Part shown: positions 34,981-44,046 of the stretch, piece by piece
Layout: each line of letters opens with the position of its first letter
Numbering within the stretch: position 1 is the first letter of the stretch
Assembly (NCBI GenBank): GCA_017512725.1
Contig: JAFWEW010000014.1
Coordinates: forward strand, 1 to 64,000
From: Solobacterium sp.
GTDB lineage: Bacteria > Bacillota_I > Bacilli_A > Erysipelotrichales > Erysipelotrichaceae
DNA length: 64,000 nucleotides
Reading direction: 5' to 3'
Notes under the pieces: model-generated
What the model saw: the letters and a program-made list of their open reading frames with translations, nothing else
Told to the model about the DNA's origin: nothing
Databases searched by the model: none
Program-made: the position numbers and the translations under genes

Positions 34981-36864
34981 ATGTTTGCATATACCAAGAC
35001 ATACAACGAATTCTGCAACGATATAAATCAAGGACAAATTGTAAATCAAATACAATCTTCTTTATGCCGAACCTTTGGGCCTTCTGAGCAAAAATCGTTC
35101 AGAGTATCATTATCATCATTGAAAAATGCTCTGAATAATGTGAATATACCTCCCGATGTCCAGGTTGGATTGGAAGTTAATGTACCACTGACAAGCAAAC
35201 GGATTGATTTTGTTATTGCAGGTGAAGATGACAGTGGCCAGAAGAACATAGTTATTGTTGAACTAAAGCAATGGGAAGAAGTAAAGCACACTGATATGAG
35301 TGATGTTGTTCTTCTTGGCAAACAGGAAAAAGTTCACCCATCCTGGCAAGCATATTCCTATGGAACAACAATCTCTAACTTCAATGAGTATGTTGAGAAT
35401 AATCCAATCAATCTCTATACATGCTGTTTTTTGCACGACTACAAAACAGAATGTGAAGATGAAATAAAGAATAATGTATATTCTGAAGGACTTCAGAAAT
35501 CACCGGCATTTATTAGTAATGAGTGGGTAAGATTTGCAGAATTCATTAGCAGTAAGATTAAGAAATCATCTGATGTGAACATTCTATATGAACTTGTTAA
35601 CGGGAGAATCAAACCATCAACATTTTTGGTAGATTGCCTATCAGATTCACTAAACGGAAATAACAAAGTTGAATTAATCGAAGATCAGAGAATCGCATTC
35701 TCTAATCTGAAAAAGGAAATCGAGAACTCGTTACGAACAAATGAAAGAAAGGTAATCATCGTTAAAGGTGGTGCAGGAACAGGGAAATCATTAATTGCCC
35801 TTCATTTGCTTGGAGAATTACATAGAAAAGGGAAAACGGCTTTCTATGTAGCGAAGAGCAGCTACATTAAAGAGTCCTATTATAAGATGCTTACCCGAAA
35901 TATTCCTGATTATAAGATCCTGCGTTCATTATTCAGAGGCTCGGGAGACTTTCATAGAGAATCTTTTAATACCGATAAACAGTTTGATTGTCTTATCGTA
36001 GACGAAGCACATCGATTGACACAAAAGACAAAAGTATCATTCATGTTTTATGGTGACAATCAGATCAGGGAAATTATACATGCGTGCAAAGTAGCAGTGT
36101 TTTTTATAGATGAAACTCAACAGATCGATATTAAAGATTTCGGTACAATTGAGAATATTAAAGAAGCCGCAAAGGCAGAAAACGCAGTTGTCATAGAAAA
36201 TGAGAAATATGAATTGAAATCACAGTTCAGGTGTAATGGATCTGACGACTATATCAATTGGGTTGAAAGCATACTGTACAACAAGCCGATAGAACCGATT
36301 GAAGAGATAATGGATTATGATATTCGACTGTTTGATGATCTTCCGGAGATGCATGCAGAAATCATAAAAAAGAATAATCAGTCTACGAATCCAAGCCGTA
36401 TGCTTAGTGGAGATGTGTTCCCGTGGATTTCCATGAAGGACAAGTCGAAGATTGATATTAAATTGGATAACTTTGAAGCACAATGGAACAGGACAAAGTA
36501 TTTTGCTGTCGACTCTAAATCTATTGATGAGGTTGGATGTATACATACTGCCCAGGGAATGGAATTTGAGTATGTTGGTCTCATAATAGGAGATGACTTA
36601 ATCTATCGAAATGGAAAAGTAGAAACAGATTTCACAAAACATCCTGCGAAATCTGGAGAATTCAGAAGACCACACCAGCAAAAAGTAAAACCAGAAGATG
36701 CACCAATCTTAGACAGGATTATACGTAATACTTATAAAGTGCTATTTACTCGTGGACAGAAGGGGATGTTCCTTTATGTAATGGACCAGGAGCTGAGAGA
36801 ATATCTTCGGCGAGAAATTCAACAGTTGGTTAGTACACAAGAACAGTATAAGAAGAATAAATGA
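34981..36864 (+). CDS. DUF2075 nuclease-helicase, candidate defence protein
   Basis: A 627-residue protein. The N-terminal 200 residues include KRIDFVIAG ... IVIVELKQWEE, a PD-(D/E)xK nuclease-like core. From about residue 255 follows a DUF2075 P-loop helicase with Walker A KGGAGTGKS, Walker B IVDEAHR, FIDETQQ, SQFRCNGSD and HTAQGMEFEYVG, and the C-terminal RNTYKVLFTRGQKGMF. This nuclease-plus-helicase form is found in mobile and defence regions. The gene is notably AT-rich, with long polyAT codon stretches, suggesting recent transfer. AGGAGG precedes the ATG. Activity and target are inferred. Confidence 0.85.
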   Translation: MFAYTKTYNEFCNDINQGQIVNQIQSSLCRTFGPSEQKSFRVSLSSLKNALNNVNIPPDVQVGLEVNVPLTSKRIDFVIAGEDDSGQKNIVIVELKQWEEVKHTDMSDVVLLGKQEKVHPSWQAYSYGTTISNFNEYVENNPINLYTCCFLHDYKTECEDEIKNNVYSEGLQKSPAFISNEWVRFAEFISSKIKKSSDVNILYELVNGRIKPSTFLVDCLSDSLNGNNKVELIEDQRIAFSNLKKEIENSLRTNERKVIIVKGGAGTGKSLIALHLLGELHRKGKTAFYVAKSSYIKESYYKMLTRNIPDYKILRSLFRGSGDFHRESFNTDKQFDCLIVDEAHRLTQKTKVSFMFYGDNQIREIIHACKVAVFFIDETQQIDIKDFGTIENIKEAAKAENAVVIENEKYELKSQFRCNGSDDYINWVESILYNKPIEPIEEIMDYDIRLFDDLPEMHAEIIKKNNQSTNPSRMLSGDVFPWISMKDKSKIDIKLDNFEAQWNRTKYFAVDSKSIDEVGCIHTAQGMEFEYVGLIIGDDLIYRNGKVETDFTKHPAKSGEFRRPHQQKVKPEDAPILDRIIRNTYKVLFTRGQKGMFLYVMDQELREYLRREIQQLVSTQEQYKKNK

Positions 36865-36880
36865 AAAAGATACAACATTA

Positions 36881-36922
36881 AAAGCTGTAATCACTCAATC
36901 GAAAGTAATTACAGCTTTCATT
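36881..36922. terminator. Terminator-like hairpin between convergent genes
   Basis: AAAGCTGTAAT (36881-36891) and ATTACAGCTTT (36908-36918) form a perfect 11-bp stem. The T-run is short on both strands. Downstream, 36923-37027 has a TTTACTG/CAGTAAA repeat but no gene. Confidence 0.6.
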
Positions 36923-37027
36923 GCTCCTATAACAGGCGCTGATAATATCACATGTATGTATGATGCTTTACTGTTGCAGTAAAACATTCAATCGTACAGG
37001 AGGTTTAGAACACTACAAATGTGCTGA

Positions 37028-38779
37028 TTATTCGACATCCGCAAGTGCTGCGGAGTTTTCTTCTCCGGTACGAACCTTAACGACACGTGCAACATTGAAG
37101 ACAAAGATCTTGCCATCTCCGACATGTCCGGTATAAAGCGTTCTTCTGGTTGCTTCGATAACGGCATCGACTGTAATGGTGGAAATTACCACTTCAACTT
37201 TTACCTTAGGAAGCAGAGTCGCGTCGACTACTGCACCACGATAGCGTTCGGTCGTTCCCTTCTGCACTCCGCATCCCATGACCTGTGTCATGGTCATTCC
37301 GGTTACACCCAGTTCATTTAATGCCTGTTTCAGGGCATCGAATTTGGACAGACGGCATATAATGGAAACCTTATACATACCGGTATCAAATTCTTTCGAA
37401 GGTGCTTCTGTACGATGAACCGGAACTGCAGCGTTTTTACGGAATTCATCTGCTGCTTCATAGCTGTCTTCGCCAAGATCCGTGTTTTCGTTTACATCCA
37501 TTGTCATGTTTGTAACATCCGAGATCGCAAATCCGGAGTATGCCGACGTAAGACCATGTTCATGTAAATCAAGGCCGCCGATCTCTACCAGAGCCGGTAC
37601 CCGAAGACCAATCGTCTTATCAATCAGTTTGAATGCGACAAACATTACGGCAAGAACATATACCAGTACTGCGACTACACCAAGTGCCTGAACACCAAGC
37701 TGATGGAAACCGCCGCCGTAGAAGAGACCTTTTCCGACCCCGTCTGCACCGGTAGAGAACAGACCGACTGCGATCGTTCCAAAGATACCGTTTGCGCCAT
37801 GGACAGATACTGCACCGACAGGATCATCGATCTTTGCGGTGTTGTCGAAGAATTCAACACTCAGAACCACAAGGATTCCTGCAATAAAACCGATCACAAA
37901 GGCACCGAAGGGACTGACACAGTCACAGGGCGCTGTGATTGCGACAAGACCTGCAAGCGCACCGTTCAGAGTCATCGATACATCCGGCTTACCATAACGG
38001 ATCCAGGTGAATACCATGACTGCGAAGGTTGCTGTAGCTGCCGCAAGGTTTGTGTTGAAGAAGACGAGAGATGCGGTTTCTGCTGCTTCCGGGCCATCCA
38101 TTGCGACTGTAGAAGCACCGTTGAAGCCAAACCAGCAGAACCAGAGAATGAAGACACCAAGGGCACAGGCAGTCAGGTTATGACCGGGAATCGCACGGGC
38201 ATGACCGTCTTTGTCATACTTTCCGATTCTTGGTCCAAGCATCCATGCACCTAGACATGCGATCGCACCACCTACCATATGAACACAGGTACTTCCTGCA
38301 AAGTCATGGAAACCCATCTGGTACAGCCAGCCGCCGCCCCAGATCCAGTGGCCGCTGATCGGATAAACGAAGAGAGAGATTACTGCGGAATAGATGCAGT
38401 AAGCCTTGAAGTTAGTACGTTCTGCCATTGAACCAGAAACGATCGTTGCGGCTGTTGCGCAGAAGACTGTCTGGAAGATGGCATAGCACCAGAGCGGAAT
38501 CGTTGAAGGAACTACGCTGTTGGCAGCGGTATAGGTTCCTTTGATCATCGGATCCAGATGACCGATCAGAGCTCCGGTACCCGAGAACATCAGACCGAAT
38601 CCGACCAGCCAGAAACATGGAGTGCCGATGCAGAAATCCATCATATTCTTCATCAGAATGTTGCCGGCATTCTTTGCCCGGGTAAGACCGGCCTCACAGA
38701 GTGCGAATCCAGCCTGCATGAAGTACACAAGTGCGGCTCCTACAAGAACCCAGATTACAGTTGATACGTTGATTTCCAT
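37028..38779 (-). CDS. Ammonium transporter fused to a PII signalling domain
   Basis: A 583-residue fusion. Residues 1 to about 415 are an Amt/MEP transporter with 11 membrane segments (AGFALCEAGLTRAKN, VHMVGGAIACLGAW). After a linker of about 60 residues, the C-terminus (about 475-583) is a PII (GlnK) domain with YRGAVVDATLLPK and the TGHVGDGKIFV signature. Normally GlnK is a separate protein that plugs AmtB when nitrogen is plentiful; here it is tethered. The T-loop Tyr is retained (RYRG). AAAGGAGG precedes the ATG at 38779. No separate glnK or glnB gene lies nearby. Confidence 0.92.
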   Translation of the reverse strand: MEINVSTVIWVLVGAALVYFMQAGFALCEAGLTRAKNAGNILMKNMMDFCIGTPCFWLVGFGLMFSGTGALIGHLDPMIKGTYTAANSVVPSTIPLWCYAIFQTVFCATAATIVSGSMAERTNFKAYCIYSAVISLFVYPISGHWIWGGGWLYQMGFHDFAGSTCVHMVGGAIACLGAWMLGPRIGKYDKDGHARAIPGHNLTACALGVFILWFCWFGFNGASTVAMDGPEAAETASLVFFNTNLAAATATFAVMVFTWIRYGKPDVSMTLNGALAGLVAITAPCDCVSPFGAFVIGFIAGILVVLSVEFFDNTAKIDDPVGAVSVHGANGIFGTIAVGLFSTGADGVGKGLFYGGGFHQLGVQALGVVAVLVYVLAVMFVAFKLIDKTIGLRVPALVEIGGLDLHEHGLTSAYSGFAISDVTNMTMDVNENTDLGEDSYEAADEFRKNAAVPVHRTEAPSKEFDTGMYKVSIICRLSKFDALKQALNELGVTGMTMTQVMGCGVQKGTTERYRGAVVDATLLPKVKVEVVISTITVDAVIEATRRTLYTGHVGDGKIFVFNVARVVKVRTGEENSAALADVE

Positions 38780-38863
38780 TGTTCTATCCTCCTTTGAAAC
38801 AGGTGATACGTTCTGAACTGGTACGTTCTTCCTCGAACGCACAGCGGATGAAATGACCTGGTC

Positions 38864-38888
38864 AAAAAGGAAAAGGGCATCCCTTTCC
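38864..38888 (-). terminator. Leader terminator (candidate attenuator) before the ammonium transporter
   Basis: In the 5' leader, on the minus strand, GGAAAGGG and CCCTTTTCC pair around ATG (one bulged T) and are followed by TTTTTG. It lies 85 bases before the start codon and 18 bases after the predicted transcription start, where a terminator would stop expression unless prevented. Confidence 0.6.
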
Positions 38889-38912
38889 GGAACACCCTTG
38901 TTCATGAAAGGA

Positions 38913-38941
38913 AGTATATGCGGGATAATTGTTTGAGTCAA
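38913..38941 (-). promoter_or_regulatory. Sigma-A promoter of the ammonium transporter
   Basis: On the minus strand TTGACT (38936-38941), exactly 17 bases, then TATACT (38913-38918). The predicted leader is about 125 bases. Confidence 0.75.
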
Positions 38942-39219
38942 TAGTTTTTCACAAAATATTTCAGAAAATTATTTCAAAAACTCAAAATTGTTTTGAAAAT
39001 TTTCAGAACAGACAGAGCCCTTCGTTCTTTACAGAACGGAAATAATCAAATGTCATATCCCTGTACTGTCAAAAGCAGCCAAAGGGATGATGATATCGAG
39101 AACATTAGCAGATGCAGAAAAACCCTTATAATGAGGGCAAAGTGACCGTGATGAGTACAAACAAAGATGTACATTCATGAATGTAAGGCAGATAAGGGAA
39201 CGTATCTGGAGGAACTACA
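38942..39219. other. Intergenic region upstream of the ammonium transporter
   Basis: AT-rich stretch (about 38940-39003) with several A/T tracts, possibly an UP element or a bend for the leftward promoter. A TATAAT at 39127-39132 may serve the rightward MazG-like gene, though its -35 (ATTAGC) is poor. No gene is seen. Confidence 0.35.
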
Positions 39220-39546
39220 ATGGAAGATTTCAGCATTAATGAGATGCTTGGTATGCAGAAAACACTGCAGGAAAAATACAAAGATATCTGGGAACCGATA
39301 TCTCCTGAAGTCGGGAAAAACAAGCTTTTATGGATGATCGGAGAAATTGGCGAAGTCATCGACATTGTGAAAAAACACAGCGGTGAAAAAGCATGTGAGA
39401 ATCCGGAACTGCGCAAACAGCTTACAGAAGAAATGGCAGATGTACTCATGTACTACAATGACGTTCTTCTCTGCTATGGAATTACAGCAGAGGAACTGAA
39501 ACAATCCTATGCAGAGAAGTTTGAGCGGAATATGAAGCGCTGGTAA
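39220..39546 (+). CDS. MazG-like nucleotide pyrophosphohydrolase
   Basis: A 108-residue all-alpha NTP pyrophosphohydrolase. The metal-binding helices EIGEVIDIVKK and EEMADVLMYYND give the ExxE and ExxxD motifs of the MazG/dUTPase superfamily. It likely hydrolyses a (d)NTP or modified nucleotide as house-cleaning. GGAGG lies before the ATG. It is a single-domain short form, typical for the family. Confidence 0.85.
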   Translation: MEDFSINEMLGMQKTLQEKYKDIWEPISPEVGKNKLLWMIGEIGEVIDIVKKHSGEKACENPELRKQLTEEMADVLMYYNDVLLCYGITAEELKQSYAEKFERNMKRW

Positions 39547-39666
39547 ATGCACAGAACAAAGGAAACGGGTATTGTTCTGGTTTTGGTGGAACGATAACTC
39601 ATTACTCTGGGTTCGAGGATTGATGTCTTTTTCACAAATCACAGAGAAAACAGTAAAGGAGTATTC

Positions 39667-40149
39667 ATGAGCAGCTTGGTATTTGGTATTGCAGAGAAAG
39701 ATGACATTCCAGAATTAATTCGGCTGCGGTTTGCATACATGACAGCGGATTATGGGTCGATCAGCGAATCAGAACGGCAGGCAATGGAGGAACAGCTGCC
39801 GGGTTATTTTGAAAGAAGGCTTGGGAAAGACCTGATTGTTTTTATTGCAAGATCCAAGGACCGGATAGTGGCAACAGCCTATCTGCTGATCATCGAAAAA
39901 CCTGCAAATCCTTCTTTGCCGAATGGATTGGAAGGAGAAGTGCTCAATGTGTTTACCGAAGAAGAATACCGTGGTCAGGGAATAAGCACACGTCTTTTGG
40001 AAGAACTGATTAAGTATGCAGAAGAAAAACACCTATGCCGGATTGAACTGAAAGCGACAGAGGAAGGCTATTACCTTTATAAAAAACTTGGCTTTGAAGA
40101 GAAAAATGAGAAATATACGGATATGCGGCTCAAGCTGTCTGACAGATAG
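39667..40149 (+). CDS. GNAT N-acetyltransferase
   Basis: A 160-residue GNAT with the acetyl-CoA motif EEYRGQGISTRLLEEL and a C-terminal EGYYLYKKLGFEEK. AAAGGAG precedes the ATG. It is followed 24 bases later by a Cys-rich DUF3795 gene and the two may be cotranscribed. Substrate unknown. Confidence 0.88.
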   Translation: MSSLVFGIAEKDDIPELIRLRFAYMTADYGSISESERQAMEEQLPGYFERRLGKDLIVFIARSKDRIVATAYLLIIEKPANPSLPNGLEGEVLNVFTEEEYRGQGISTRLLEELIKYAEEKHLCRIELKATEEGYYLYKKLGFEEKNEKYTDMRLKLSDR

Positions 40150-40173
40150 AGGGTTATCTCGTAAAAACGGTAA

Positions 40174-40611
40174 ATGAATATGGAAGGAAACAATAAGGAA
40201 TATATGAATGCCGGAGAAGATGCAGATCCCATTGCATTTTGCGGATTGTCCTGCAGCCATTGTTTTCTCAGGGCGAACTGCGGTTCCTGCAGAACGGTAC
40301 AGAATACCTGTTCCTTTGCGGCATCCTGTCCTGGAGGAGTTTGTACAAATGTCGCATGCTGCAGAGAACGGAACCTTGATGGCTGCTATGAATGCGAAGA
40401 ACTGACGGATTGTCAAAAGGGATTCTACGCAGTCGGAAATGATGGAAATGCGATAAAGACACTGGCACTGTTTATCAGGAAACACGGCAAAAAGGAACTG
40501 CTTGCGGTTATGGATAATCTCCACAAGAGATATGACTTTCAGAAGATCCAGGAAATCATCGGCTATGACAGGGAAGAAGGCCTGAGAATTCTGGAAGAGA
40601 ATCGATCGTGA
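40174..40611 (+). CDS. DUF3795 cysteine-rich protein
   Basis: A 145-residue protein with 13 cysteines in its first 90 residues (FCGLSCSHCFLRANCGSC, CPGGVCTNVACC, CYECEELTDC), the pattern of DUF3795. The C-terminus is a short helical region. Metal or iron-sulfur binding is likely; no function is established for this group. The ATG at 40174 has GGTAA but no strong site; an ATG at 40180 (second codon Met) is an alternative. Confidence 0.75.
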   Translation: MNMEGNNKEYMNAGEDADPIAFCGLSCSHCFLRANCGSCRTVQNTCSFAASCPGGVCTNVACCRERNLDGCYECEELTDCQKGFYAVGNDGNAIKTLALFIRKHGKKELLAVMDNLHKRYDFQKIQEIIGYDREEGLRILEENRS

Positions 40612-40820
40612 AAACGATCGGTATGTCAGAGCTCCAATATCTTGATCTGCTCGAAAGGAGTTCTGATATCTGTCGGGATGGCTGTACGTTCATGATCGTC
40701 AACGATCTGCAAATCGAAACGACTGTAAGAGAAGATATGATTTTTGAATTAATTAATGGGTGGAAACATGAAGGAACTTTCGAAATACAACAACACTACG
40801 GTCAGGGTCACATGCAATAA
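40608..40820 (+). CDS. Small protein of uncertain reality
   Basis: A 70-residue frame from a GTG that overlaps the DUF3795 stop by four bases, suggesting coupling. Acidic, with two cysteines; no family recognised. Its last 53 bases overlap the next gene, which has better coding evidence, so this frame may be a truncated remnant or noise. Confidence 0.3.
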   Translation: MKTIGMSELQYLDLLERSSDICRDGCTFMIVNDLQIETTVREDMIFELINGWKHEGTFEIQQHYGQGHMQ

Positions 40821-41412
40821 CGGAGAGACATTTACAGGTGCCTGTGAATGGTACCCGCCGGAGTATGGTTTCAGCGAATACGGCAAAGAGGAAGAAAGCC
40901 TGCGGATCGGTGACGATGTAATATTTGAGAGCGATATCTGCGGGATTGAACTTCTGCGCATGGAAGCTTGTTTTCCTGTTCGGGACTGGCCGGAAGCGAA
41001 AGAAGAGATTGCAGTCTGGTTTCATGAACGATGGCATGTTCCCCTGGAAGCTTACAGAGAAAGCATCATCGACTGCCTTGGAAAGGAAACCGGCATACCG
41101 CAGTGGTATGTCGTGGTACGAGGAGACAAAATGATTGCCGGATGCGGGGTTATCGAAAATGACTTTCATGAGCGGAAAGATCTTGCGCCGAATGTTTGTG
41201 CAGTCTATGTGGATGAGGAGTATCGGAACCAGGGGATCGCAGGGTTTATGCTGCAGTATGTCTGTGATGATATGTCAGCACTGGGATTTGACACACTGTA
41301 TCTTGTGACGGATCATATCGGTTTTTATGAACGATACGGATGGCAGTTCTTATGCATGGTACATGAAGACGGGGGAGAACTCTCACGGATGTACGTACAT
41401 TACTCAGATTGA
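40768..41412 (+). CDS. Sm-like domain fused to a GNAT acetyltransferase
   Basis: A 214-residue fusion. The first 65 residues (YNNTTVRVTCNNGETFTGACEWYPPEYG ... DICGIELL) form a small beta-barrel resembling the Sm-like/LSM domain found in many short Firmicute proteins. From about residue 75 follows a GNAT with VYVDEEYRNQGIAGFML and IGFYERYGWQF. I use the ATG at 40768 (GGTGG four bases upstream). The Sm-like part may give RNA or oligomer binding; that is inference. Confidence 0.75.
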   Translation: MKELSKYNNTTVRVTCNNGETFTGACEWYPPEYGFSEYGKEEESLRIGDDVIFESDICGIELLRMEACFPVRDWPEAKEEIAVWFHERWHVPLEAYRESIIDCLGKETGIPQWYVVVRGDKMIAGCGVIENDFHERKDLAPNVCAVYVDEEYRNQGIAGFMLQYVCDDMSALGFDTLYLVTDHIGFYERYGWQFLCMVHEDGGELSRMYVHYSD

Positions 41413-41432
41413 ATATCTGAATTGGAGAAACA

Positions 41433-42062
41433 ATGATAACTCTTACATACGACAGAGAAAGTGTATCCCTTGGGGATGATGCGGGAAATGGCAAATACAC
41501 GATTGAATTGCCGGATACCTCCGTCCTTGGAGATCTGATTCATGTGATTATGCACGGCGGCAATGGCAACAGCTGGCCGATTCCATATACCGGTGCAAAC
41601 AGTTTCTGGGTGATCCGGTCAGATATCGGAAATCTGGCGGATATATATACTGACCAGGAAGGTGAATGGAATATCCGATACTTAACGTATTCGGAAGATA
41701 CCCCGCTGAAATCACTTGGTATTTCCTGGGTATTCGTTGCACATGGGCTGGATCCGAAGGATCAAAGACCTGTATATAACGGATACGAAGCAGCTCTTAT
41801 AACAGGTAAAGAGATCCGGGAATATCTTTCGGATGCATATGACAGGGTCGGTCCCTATCATGAACCGGCCAGGGGTGAGAAACTACAAATCGAGAGATAT
41901 AAGAAAATACAAGAAGACAAACAGTATCTTGTTTTTTACAATGACAGTTTTCTGAAGATTATGGATGAAGAAACCGGAGAGAGTTTGTATTTCATTACTT
42001 ATATGAAAGATCATCCAGATTTGAAGAAAAGCCGGTATATAAATGAAAGTTTGCAAGGATGA
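41433..42062 (+). CDS. Hypothetical protein
   Basis: A 209-residue soluble protein with no signal peptide. The N-terminal half is beta-rich (TYDRESVSLGDDAG, HGGNGNSWPIPY) and the C-terminal half more helical. It starts 20 bases after the GNAT stop with GGAG before the ATG, so cotranscription is likely. I do not recognise the family. Confidence 0.65.
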   Translation: MITLTYDRESVSLGDDAGNGKYTIELPDTSVLGDLIHVIMHGGNGNSWPIPYTGANSFWVIRSDIGNLADIYTDQEGEWNIRYLTYSEDTPLKSLGISWVFVAHGLDPKDQRPVYNGYEAALITGKEIREYLSDAYDRVGPYHEPARGEKLQIERYKKIQEDKQYLVFYNDSFLKIMDEETGESLYFITYMKDHPDLKKSRYINESLQG

Positions 42063-42177
42063 TATGTTGAGTCAAAAAAAATCTACTCGCATTAAAGATT
42101 TACGGAGACAATACGAACTGTACCGGCAAAAAGGAAATCGGTTGGTTTTGTTAAAATGAATTCACGAGAGAGAGAAT

Positions 42178-43923
42178 ATGAATATCAGAATGACAAATAA
42201 ACTGCTGAGACTCTTCATGGTGATGGTTCTTTTTCTTTCGGGATGTCAGAAAGCCTCAGAAGGCACACCTGAACCTGTTCAGCCGGAAGATTCCCAGAAT
42301 ACGGGTATAAATGAAACGACTGAGAAGGATAAGGATACCATTGTGATCCTTCATACCAATGATGTTCACTGTGCTCTGAATGACAAGATCGGATATGACG
42401 GCCTGTATCTGTATAAAGAGGAGATGCAGCAGAAATATGAAAACGTTCTGCTTGTGGATGTGGGAGATGCCATTCAGGGTGGAACCTATGGTTCCCTGTC
42501 TAAAGGGAATATCATCATTCAGCTGATGAATGACGTAGGCTATGACTGTGCAACACTTGGAAACCATGAGTTTGACTACGGCTTTGAAGTACTGGACGAT
42601 CTTTCCGAGAAGCTGAACTGTGGATACATCTGTGCCAATTTCTGTTCCGCAGATGGAGAACCGGTATTTGCGCCTTACCGTATCTTTGATCTGGCCGGAA
42701 AGAAGATTGCCTTCATTGGTGTTGATACGCCTACTACCTTTACAAAATCCAAAATTCATACCATCGTCGATGACACAGGTCTCCCCATGTATGATTTCAT
42801 GGCAGATGAGACGGGTGAAAAACTGGTGCAGTGCATCCAGAAATATGTGGATGAGGTTCGCGGAAAAGGCGCTGACATCGTGATTCTGCTGGCGCATCTC
42901 GGCAACTCAGATAATGATGATCGCCGGTTCCATTCTGAAACAGTGATATCAAAAGTGCATGGCATCGACCTTCTGATTGACGGTCATGAACACGCTAAAG
43001 GTAACTTTGAATTAAAAGATCAGGATGGTAAAACGGTGAAGTATTCACAGGCCGGCACAAAGCTTGAAACGATCGGAACGATTCTGATCAATCCCGACAA
43101 TACCATCACCACCGGATTCACAGATGAAGTGCCAAAGCCGGAAGGAATCGAAGCAGAGCTGGTGACCCGAGGCAAAAAGGAATACTGGGTGGATTCTTCC
43201 ATAAAGAAGAAGATTGAAGAATACATTTCCGACTATGATGACATGCTCAACCGGAAGATCGGAGAGATCGCATTTGATCTTCCCGTGAAAACGGATGCCG
43301 AAGGTTCGCTTGCGAAATTACGTGATATCAGCATGATGAATCTGTTTACCGATTCCCTGCGTGAGATCAGCGAAAGTGATATTTCATTGTGCGTTGGCGG
43401 CAGTGTCCGCGACGGATTCCGGAAAGGGGATATTCTGTATTCGGACTGTGTGAATGCGTTCCCTTACGGGAATGATGGTCTGGTCATGAAAATGAAGGGG
43501 CAGACGATTCTGGACGCGATCGAATTCGGTGCCCGAAAGCTTCCCGCCAGCAACAACGGACTGATTCACGGCTCGGGAATCGAATATACCGTAGATCTCT
43601 CCATTCCCTCTTCCGCCAAGGAAGATGCCAACGGTGTCTTCATTAAAATTGACGGACCGTATCGTGTAAAGGATGTCCGGATAAACGGAGAGCCTCTCAA
43701 TCTGGAACAGGAATACACCGTTGCGATGGTGAATTATCTTCAGGAGGGCGGCGACGGTTTTTCAATGATGAAAGATGCGGAAATACTGCGGTATACGCAG
43801 AAGGTGGAATCCGATATTATTGCGAAATACATCGAGCAGAATCTGGGTGGTGTCGTGCCGGAGAAATACAATGTCGTTGAAAACAGAATCAAACAGATCG
43901 GCTTCACGGAGAAAAAGGAGTAA
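42178..43923 (+). CDS. UshA-like 5'-nucleotidase lipoprotein
   Basis: A 581-residue secreted lipoprotein (lipobox FLSGC). The N-terminal metallophosphoesterase domain has ILHTNDVH, DVGDAIQGG, LGNHEFDYG, LLAHLG and IDGHEHA. The C-terminal 5'-nucleotidase domain contains the substrate-binding GGSVRDG and NYLQEGGDGF. It should hydrolyse extracellular nucleotides or UDP-sugars to release nucleosides, which fits with the nucleoside phosphorylases in the window. It is a lone gene with GAGAGAGA before the ATG at 42178. Confidence 0.9.
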   Translation: MNIRMTNKLLRLFMVMVLFLSGCQKASEGTPEPVQPEDSQNTGINETTEKDKDTIVILHTNDVHCALNDKIGYDGLYLYKEEMQQKYENVLLVDVGDAIQGGTYGSLSKGNIIIQLMNDVGYDCATLGNHEFDYGFEVLDDLSEKLNCGYICANFCSADGEPVFAPYRIFDLAGKKIAFIGVDTPTTFTKSKIHTIVDDTGLPMYDFMADETGEKLVQCIQKYVDEVRGKGADIVILLAHLGNSDNDDRRFHSETVISKVHGIDLLIDGHEHAKGNFELKDQDGKTVKYSQAGTKLETIGTILINPDNTITTGFTDEVPKPEGIEAELVTRGKKEYWVDSSIKKKIEEYISDYDDMLNRKIGEIAFDLPVKTDAEGSLAKLRDISMMNLFTDSLREISESDISLCVGGSVRDGFRKGDILYSDCVNAFPYGNDGLVMKMKGQTILDAIEFGARKLPASNNGLIHGSGIEYTVDLSIPSSAKEDANGVFIKIDGPYRVKDVRINGEPLNLEQEYTVAMVNYLQEGGDGFSMMKDAEILRYTQKVESDIIAKYIEQNLGGVVPEKYNVVENRIKQIGFTEKKE

Positions 43924-44046
43924 ACGAAGACGGTCTGATTTGGAATGATAATGAAGGCATTGTACATGAAATGCTTAAAGAATGAACCAGATTAACAGAG
44001 CATATCGGATTATAAAGAAAACAGCGCATGAAAGAGAAATAAGAAA

